26,192 nucleotides of DNA from UBA6901 sp964355495 (GTDB lineage: Bacteria > Pseudomonadota > Gammaproteobacteria > Acidiferrobacterales > UBA6901). The translations under genes and the position numbers were made by a program. This document shows positions 17,401 to 23,500 of this stretch, piece after piece (positions within the stretch are counted from its first letter, which is position 1; each line of letters begins with the position of its first letter). The notes beneath the pieces were generated by a model that saw only the letters and a program-made list of their open reading frames with translations, made no database searches and was not told the origin of the DNA. Where the stretch lies: NCBI GenBank assembly GCA_964355495.1, contig CAYHES010000014.1, positions 1 through 26,192 of the forward strand, given 5' to 3'.

Positions 17401-20400
17401 TCCAGAAAACCTCGCAGGACCTGACCGGCGATCCGGTGGTGCTGAACGCCGGTGAAACCCTGCGCTACACCATTACCGTCAAGAACATCGGCACCGAGAA
17501 TGCCACCGGCGTGAGCCTGCGCGACCAGATCCCGGCCAACACCACCTATGTCGCCAGCAGCACCACCCTGAACGGATCGGCGGTCGCCGATCCGGTGGCC
17601 GGCACGTCGGCGTTGCAGAACGGTTTCCTGATTTACGCCCCGGAAAATACCACTCCGGGGGTCATGCGTGCCGACGCGACGGCGACTACCGGCAATGTCG
17701 CGACCGTCACCTTCGACGTGGTGATCAATGCCAGTGTCCTGAATGGCACGGTGATTTCGAATCAGGGCTTCGTCAACGGCTCCGGTTCCGGCGGACCGGT
17801 GCCGGAGCAGCCGTCGGATGACCCGGCCACGCCGGTGGCCAACGATCCGACCCGCGATGTGGTCGGCAACCTGCCGCTGCTGTACGCGCAGAAGATCGTG
17901 CATATCCAGACCGACAACGGCTCGCCGGGCATTGTCGATCCGGGCGACGTGCTGCGCTACACCATCACCATTACCAACTCCGGCGCGATTCCGGCCACCG
18001 GGGCGGTGTTCACCGACGCCGTGCCGGCCAACACCACCTACATGGCCAACACGGTGCAGTTGAACGGCCTGCCGGTCGGACAGCCGGACGGCGGTGTGTC
18101 GCCGCTCATTGCCGGTGTGCCGGTCAGCTCCTCCAACCTGACACCACCGTTGCCGGGCGCCGGTGCCGGCACGCTGTCGGCCGGCGGCACGGCCACGCTG
18201 ATCTTCGATGTGCGGGTCAATGGCGGCGTGCCGACCGGTACCATCATCAGCAACCAAGGCACGATCAGCAGCGCCGAGCTGTTGCCGCAACTGACCGATG
18301 CCGATGGCGTCCCGGCCAACGGCTACCAGCCGACCCTGATCGTGGTCGGCAACGCCCAGGCGCTCGTCATCAACAAGCAGGTCGCGGTGGTCGGTGGCGG
18401 CGCGGCCGAGGTCGGCAAGCAACTGGAATACACCGTCAGCGTCACCAACATCAGCACGGTCGCGGCCACCAATGTGGTCATCACCGACACCTTGCCGGCG
18501 CAACTGACTTACGTGGCGGCTTCGGCGACCCTCAATGGCGCCACCAGCGGCATCAGCGTCGTGGGCGCGACCATCACGGCCGATTACGCCACGGCCTACG
18601 GCAACCTGGCGGCGGGCGCCACCGCGCTGTTGCGGTTCCGCGTCAATATTGTCTCCGGCTCGATCGGCACCACCATCACCAACACCGCGCAGGTGAGCTG
18701 GAACACGCCGAGCCAGAACGCCTCGGCCAGCGCCTCGGTGGATATCGGCGGCATTCCCGGCAGCGGCATCCTCAACGGTCGCGCCTGGCACGACGCCGAT
18801 TTCGACAACCTCTTCGACGGCACCGAACTGAAGCTCGCCGGCTGGAGCGTGCAGGTGTACGCCAACGGCTCGTTGCTCGGCAGCGCGCTCACCGACGCCA
18901 ACGGCCTGTTCACGGTCAGCGGCCTGGCGCCTAATTTCGGCACCGCCAATCAATACGAAATCCGCTTCCGTGCACCGGCGGCCGGCGCCACCACCGCACT
19001 GCTGGGTCTGGCGGATTCGGTGTTCACCAATAACCTGCAGCGCATTTCCGCCATCGTCGTGGCGTCCGGCAGCAATCTGCAGAACCTCAACCTGCCGATC
19101 GATCCGGATGGCGTGGTCTACAACTCCATCCTGCGCGGCCCGGTGCCCGGCACTACCCTGGTGATGCTGCGGGCCGCGACCCAGACATCGTTGCCCGCCA
19201 GTTGCTTCGATGATTCTGCCCAGCAGGGGCAGGTGACGCTGGCGCCGGGTTATTACAAGTTCGATCTGAATTTCAGCGACCCGTCCTGCCCGTCCGGCGC
19301 GGACTACCTCATCCAGGCGACGCCGGCGGCGGCCAGCTACATGACCGGACTCTCGGGCGTCATTCCGCCGGCCAGCAGCGCGCTGACGGCGCCGTACTCC
19401 GTACCGTCCTGTCCGGCCGACGCGCTGCCCTCGCCCGCCGGCTACTGCGAGGCGCAGGCCTCCGAGTTCGCGCCCGCGGCCAGTGTCCCGGCGCAATCGC
19501 CCGGCACGGTGTACTACCTGAAAGTCACCCTCGCCAACGGCAGCATTCCGGGACAAAGCCAGTTGTTCAACAACCATGTCCCGGTTGATCCGAAGCTGGA
19601 CAACGCCATTACCATCACCAAGACCTCGCCGCTGGTGAATGTCACGCGCGGCCAGTTGGTGCCGTACACCATCACGCTGCGCAACACCCTAACCGCGACG
19701 CTGCCGTACCTGACGGTCATCGACAGCCTGCCGCCCGGGTTCAAATATGTGCGGGGATCGGCCCAGTACGATGGCGTGGCGCTCGAACCGGTGCAGAACG
19801 GGCGCGAGATCAGTTGGGGCAATCTGCAGCTGGCGGCGGACACCCAGCACACCATCAAGCTGCTGCTGATTGTCGGTGCCGGCGTGTCCGAGGGCGAATA
19901 CGTCAACCGCGCGCGCGTGATCAACACCGCCACCGGCGGCAACGCCTCCGGCGAGGCCAGCGCCACGGTGCGCGTGATCCCCGATCCGACCTTCGACTGC
20001 ACCGACATCATCGGCAAGGTGTTCGATGACACCAATGCCAACGGCTACCAGGACAAGGGCGAGAAAGGCCTGGCCGGCGTGCGCGTGGTCAGCGCCCGCG
20101 GCCTGATCGCCACCACCGACAAGCATGGCCGCTACCACCTGACCTGCGCGGTGGTGCCGAACGAGACGCGCGGCAGCAATTACATCCTGAAGCTCGACGA
20201 CCGCTCGCTGCCAAGCGGCTATCGGGTCACCAGCGAGAACCCGCTGGTCAAGCGCGCGACCCGCGGCAAGATGATCAAGTTCAATTTCGGCGCCGCCCTG
20301 CATCGCATCGTGCGTCTCGATATCTCGGACGCGGTGTTCGAGCCGAAGACCAGCGTGATGCGGCCGCAGTGGAAGCCGCGGCTCGACCTGCTGCTCGCGG

Positions 20401-20594
20401 AGCTGAAGAAATCGCCGTCGATCCTGCGGCTGTCCTATCTGGCCGATGTCGAGGATCCGGTGCTGGCGCAGCGGCGCCTGGACAGCGTCAAGCGCGAAGT
20501 GGCCGGACTGTGGAAGCAGGCCAACTGCTGTTATGCGCTGAGCATCGAGACCGAAACCTATTGGCGGCGCGGCGCGCCGCGGGTTGGCCAATGA
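11427..20594 (+). CDS. giant exported multi-DUF11-module protein with SdrD B-like and C-terminal OmpA-like domains
   Basis: About 3055 aa. The signal peptide (hydrophobic core LLFAGIALLGVLLPL, cleavage near ALA) is followed by roughly fifteen DUF11-like beta modules about 160-190 aa apart; the clearest begin near residues 1844 (GDVLRYTLRVQN), 2009 (GETLRYTITVKN), 2173 (GDVLRYTITITN) and 2330 (GKQLEYTVSVTN). An SdrD B-like domain with Asp-rich motif lies at about 2445-2530, a further DUF11 module at about 2725-2850, a second SdrD B-like domain (DDTNANGYQDKGEKGL) at about 2855-2935, and a degenerate OmpA-like domain at about 2955-3050. A Ca-binding-type motif (DNDGDGLIDAADTNGEG) is near residue 1030. 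Such proteins form long Ca-stiffened adhesive or surface fibres. ATG 11427 is preferred over TTG 11415; neither has a clear ribosome site. Its TGA overlaps the ATG of the next gene. Confidence 0.85.
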   Translation: MFTGAPRAARLLFAGIALLGVLLPLDAALALPCDIKPSAAPFIEHDLTASVSTSNSWCELCGYGYVTIVVANPYTGATMTGLTVTENLGSSGLTYESAAPNPIRYSVNGGPLQIGTAPAIGGPNGSLLTWTAAEIPALGSLASSPGIGNDGDTVTIVVAVTRAGGLSQEGLISANRGIQASVTFNTDSACTDSPQSTALDTLPLREPIPQVLKRGRNVDAAQGSGSYSTTVYGNIHDDVIWRIEVRNSGLAAMQDLKFNDLMTNGNFTISYACPTEAAATSVANNDGVDPGGTGCVAATNTINNFLVDDPFGNPGNDEPGAYVDVPANNGSAYVYLVGKITTSCNANTTNTVSGVEWGCEVDAPDGGITQTSTGAGAGTATTTLSSLAATGGLTVAQSVTGTNTGQPVGSKGRVRITITNNTGGTVKNIKLRDVLPVDYVVDPTFTPTVSMDAAYGDYAGMTDRITWTNPVAGTFPLVTVDPALPLANTAPEFTLYSSTVHPLYADQLNLMRHGDVLTVTFRIVLIRPQSYDRVANLDVREEAPNSDPAGTDPAPVTSVTNQVYTDFEEFCSPGVIQHPSTNPRSGAFAANPEDLDIDIVGGELIFILTNDPAQRLPLTVSLANRGGHDARDFSVYVSFGQSMSVVTVPGGCAVTSNPPPLPPWRLPVPIPATASVYRCAQDVVAPGATVLYAFEVIKNTAVGVDDDLSFRADVIGEITLSNGTPLWFPTPVARADGITDRANNYSLDGIRARVIGFNLLKSQLGYCTENNTPLPALPDVLTQIGEQCSFHIDTGGWFGFQTPGFTYIAVQDIQVVDQLPDGQGYISSTDPHLTSSAEIVGISLNPVTLTPLDEGWINWTFNDYPAYARILAKDKWFRVDMTSRLLNDPIDTVAAPNQHAALSTNILVSTFQAVFRNATTGLDEVYNLGVTTVGYPREAVRRVSLTVTEPRILVSKAVCNEALYGAGTACSNFVPLANDGDARNSYIYRVTLTNEASSSGVARAPAYDVTATDILDASDLAYVLPFASDGLDNDGDGLIDAADTNGEGTISDNTVKNATPARLGFSYTHSNALLRINAGQSVTFYYRVNFDDDAAPRQQFTNSVSATYDSLEGAFGNQSAPQKPNSDKGGARVYASAAATATVEVIPVLTQPKSITRLSSTTISGATPQSVSIGEEVEYQLVTSLPVALLRNFVIRDELPAGIRCTEAPAINLGAAPYSAAGFVPGGIITPTCTNNLVEWNFGDQRVTQGTINNRYDLAIRFIARVENSAGNNNGGVIRNGGASTSVTARYVDQSSSTVTLTFGEFAIAVREPTIALTKAFSVANADASDVLTVTVTATNTGSATAYNLRVLDDLAAVANLSYLGNVSGLDPPDVVDTTLGANRPIFRWNAANPKFAIAPGASISFTFQVRVGTAVQPQEILDNTIQASWTSLPGQSTALNSTGLIGADGSDTGLRNGALPNAGHPINDHETTATASATVPALTTTKTDLAPATVPTIGAYKNFQIEIRLPEGVSNNVTVSDNLAASGISYVLANNAAYDITYSFVGIATINAQAPSEAAFVAFPADNTSGSAVWNIGTVVTTSENDSATSAISPAIRISYYARVNNDLVTDAGDTLQNTIAVGYTHGETGAPQTITAAAPIVTVVEPRLTLAKTLSNVTSPGNPPVAGDIIEYRVTATNAGTATAFDVNVVDTLPAGVVLNSGFTPTATINGVPVAGFVATPAGAPAGPLVWGRGNGDGSLDVPTGQTLILTYRTSVQVIVDPGGLIENGVLADWTSLNDVNAYERTGAGCPVITAPNDYCVGPVTATVIGTRPLLRFEKTVFNVTTGQSQPASPALLSATPGDVLRYTLRVQNISTTPLANFVLTDELDRLNAAAMFVPGSLALTSVPVGADSSNTSATGGTRGTGLVDVRNLSVAAAGGADTVTIVFEARLAPVIVNATVVPDQTQMTVAGVLLANSDDPILNGAENPAILGDEDPTSVRITSAPAFRVQKTSQDLTGDPVVLNAGETLRYTITVKNIGTENATGVSLRDQIPANTTYVASSTTLNGSAVADPVAGTSALQNGFLIYAPENTTPGVMRADATATTGNVATVTFDVVINASVLNGTVISNQGFVNGSGSGGPVPEQPSDDPATPVANDPTRDVVGNLPLLYAQKIVHIQTDNGSPGIVDPGDVLRYTITITNSGAIPATGAVFTDAVPANTTYMANTVQLNGLPVGQPDGGVSPLIAGVPVSSSNLTPPLPGAGAGTLSAGGTATLIFDVRVNGGVPTGTIISNQGTISSAELLPQLTDADGVPANGYQPTLIVVGNAQALVINKQVAVVGGGAAEVGKQLEYTVSVTNISTVAATNVVITDTLPAQLTYVAASATLNGATSGISVVGATITADYATAYGNLAAGATALLRFRVNIVSGSIGTTITNTAQVSWNTPSQNASASASVDIGGIPGSGILNGRAWHDADFDNLFDGTELKLAGWSVQVYANGSLLGSALTDANGLFTVSGLAPNFGTANQYEIRFRAPAAGATTALLGLADSVFTNNLQRISAIVVASGSNLQNLNLPIDPDGVVYNSILRGPVPGTTLVMLRAATQTSLPASCFDDSAQQGQVTLAPGYYKFDLNFSDPSCPSGADYLIQATPAAASYMTGLSGVIPPASSALTAPYSVPSCPADALPSPAGYCEAQASEFAPAASVPAQSPGTVYYLKVTLANGSIPGQSQLFNNHVPVDPKLDNAITITKTSPLVNVTRGQLVPYTITLRNTLTATLPYLTVIDSLPPGFKYVRGSAQYDGVALEPVQNGREISWGNLQLAADTQHTIKLLLIVGAGVSEGEYVNRARVINTATGGNASGEASATVRVIPDPTFDCTDIIGKVFDDTNANGYQDKGEKGLAGVRVVSARGLIATTDKHGRYHLTCAVVPNETRGSNYILKLDDRSLPSGYRVTSENPLVKRATRGKMIKFNFGAALHRIVRLDISDAVFEPKTSVMRPQWKPRLDLLLAELKKSPSILRLSYLADVEDPVLAQRRLDSVKREVAGLWKQANCCYALSIETETYWRRGAPRVGQ

Positions 20595-23500
20595 CTAGCA
20601 CCCCGTCAAATAAGTTTTTCCGCATGTTCCAATGCGCGAAGCAGAACGAGGAGTCCCTTCTCCCTCCGGGAGAAGGACACGCCTCCAGGGATGGAGGCGG
20701 TAGACCGCGTCGGAAACAGGCGGTCGAGGATGAGGGGATAATCAATGGGAAACTGCATGATCCCCTCACCCCAACCCTCTCCCTGCGGGAGAGGGAGCCC
20801 TCCGGAAAATATCCGGAAAAACTTATTTGCCGGAGTACTAGCACCCCGTCAAATAAGTTTTTCCGCATGTTCCAATGCGCGAAGCAGAACGAGGAGTCCC
20901 TTCTCCCTCCGGGAGAAGGACAGGATGAGGGGATAATCAATGGGAAACTGCATGATCCCCTCGCCCCAACCCTCTCCCTGCGGGAGAGGGAGCCCTCCGG
21001 AGAATATCCGGAAAAACTTGTCTGCCGGACTAGCCTTCGGCCCTTGCGGCGCTGCCCGCTGTTTGCTGCGCGCACAATCCGGGCCGCGTGTCTGCTGCTC
21101 GCCTGCCTGGTATCGACTGCGCTGCGCGCCGAGGAGACCAGGTCGGCGGTTTCCGCTGCGACCGTCGAGCAGCATGTCGGCGCCGATGCGCCGCGCACCC
21201 AGTGGCTGGGCAGCGAGGGCGCGGATACAAAAACCGGCGACATCCTGGAAGTGCGCAAGCTGCCGGCCAGGGACGTGAAGACCGTCAAGCTCCAGAATGT
21301 CGTGCCGCCGATCCGTTTCGGCTCCGGCGAGGCGAGCATTCCGCAAGACTATCTCGCGCGGCTGCGCGACGTCCTGCGGCGCATGCAGGACCGCAGCAAC
21401 GTCCGCCTGCACTTCGTCGGGCATACCGACAACGTGGCCCTGCAGGGCGCGCTCCGCCAGGCCTACGGCGACAACCAGGCGCTGTCGCGCGAGCGCGCCG
21501 GGACGGTGGCGGAATATTTCCAGAAGGGATTAAGCCTGCCGGCGGAATCGATTTCCTATGAAGGCATGGGCGAGTCGCGACCGGTGGCGAGCAATGCCAC
21601 CGAAGCGGGGCGCGCGCAGAACCGCCGCGTCGAAGTCGAGGTGTGGTACGACGAGGTGGGCGAGAAGCTGGTCGAGAAGGAAGTGGTCATTGCCGGGGAG
21701 ACCAACCGTGTCAAGGTCTGCCGGATGGAGACGGTGTGCAAGCTGCGCTACAAGGAAGGCCACGCGAAGCGCGCGCGCATCCGCAACCTGATCGCCCCGC
21801 TGCACATCGACGACGAGACCACCGGCATTCCGGCCGAGTTCCACCAGAAGATCCGCCAGGCGCTGGCGGATCTCGCCGCCAAGCAGAATGTGAGCGTGAA
21901 GTTTATCGGTTTTACCGACAACGCCCCGCTGAGCGGACGCGAAGAACGTATCTACGGCAGCCACCTTGGCTTGTCCAAGGCGCGCGCCCGGCGCGCCGCG
22001 CTGGCGGTGCAGGATGCCCTGAAGCTGCCGGCCGCGGTGGTCGTGGTCGATGGCAAGGGCGCCGCATATCCGATCGCCTCCAACGACAGCGACCGCGGGC
22101 GCGCCCTGAACCGGCGCGTCGAGGTGGAGTTCTGGCATGACGATGCCTTGCAGGAACTGAGCAATGAACCGCGGCTCTGCCCGGAGGCCGCCGGGGCCGA
22201 GACCGTCACGCGCGTGTACGTGCCGCCGTCCGGCGCCATCCGCCCGATCCTGTTCGAGGCCGGCAAGCCGGTGATCGAACCCGGGTATGCGGATCGCCTG
22301 CGCAATGCCCTGGCCGATGTCCGCGACAAGACGAACGCACGGCTGCGCTTCATCGGCTACACCAGCAACGAACGCCTCGACCGCCGCACCGCCATGGTCT
22401 ACGGCGACGACATCGGGCTGTCGGCGGCGCGTGCCCGGCGCGCCATGACCGCCGTCAAGACCGAGCTTGGCCTCAAGGACGCACAGGCCGAGTTCGAGGG
22501 CCGCGGTTACGTGCAGTCCGCCGATGTCGTCAACACCGGCTTCGTCGAGACCGGCGCGTCGCGGGTCGAGGTCGAGGTGGTTTACGATGAACTGGCGGCA
22601 CTGGACGATAACGACAGCCTGGAGATTACCCGCCTCACCCGCGAAGTCGAGCCAAAAGATCCGCTGGCGCTGAATGTGATGCGCATCACGGTCGATGGCA
22701 AGCCGCTGGATGACCCCGGCAAGAGCGTCGCCGACATCCAGCGTTGCACCGACGTGGCGCTGCAGCAGGCCAGTATCCGTTTCAAGTTCGACAATCTGAA
22801 TCTCAAGCCGCGACTCAACGTCACTGCCTGGCCCAACAGCATCCGCTACCGGGACGATCCGGATAGCGAGATTCCGGATAATCTGGTTCGTTTCCGGATG
22901 TACTCGAACTACGTGGCGGTCATCGTCAAGTCCGAGATCCGGATCTTCGATGCGCAGCAGTCGGCCCGGGACATCCCGCTGGCTGCGGTGCCAGTGATCA
23001 AGGACGGCGAGGCCGAATGGCTGGCGGATTTCGCCGGCATCGTGGCCCCGAGTCGCGAATTGAAGTATGTGCTGCGGGTCTACGACCGGGACGGCAGGTT
23101 TGATGAAACCACGCCGCAGTCATTGTGGCTGATCGATGCCACGGGGTCGGTGGCCGGTATCGATGCCGATCGCGAGTTGCTGGTGGGTTATGGTGAAAAC
23201 CATCTGGGCACGGACAACATTCCCAAGCGTGGTGGCACGATCCAGGTGACCGGCAGCAGCATCCCCCCTGAACACACGGTGTGGGTGGCGGGCCGTTCGG
23301 TGCCGCTTTCCGGCGATGGCCGGTTTGTGGTCGAGGAGATACTTCCCTCCGGACTGCACAGCGTGGAGGTGGCGGTGCTCGACAAGTCCGGCAACGGCCA
23401 GCTCTACCTGCGTGACCTCGATCTCAAGAAGAACGACTGGTTCTATGTCGGCATCGCCGACCTGACCCTGGCGCGCGACCAAACCAGCGGTCCGGCGCGG

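Noticed and set aside
16407..19577. 1056-aa open frame on the minus strand opposite the DUF11 gene
   Set aside because: Composition is Arg/Gly/His/Val-rich, as expected for a reverse-frame shadow, while the plus strand encodes clear DUF11 modules throughout. The same holds for 13098-14633 and 14646-16307.
20369..20590. Start of the barrel gene inside the giant gene
   Set aside because: The 74 codons before 20591 overlap real coding sequence in another frame and have shadow composition. The ATGA overlap at 20591 is the natural start.
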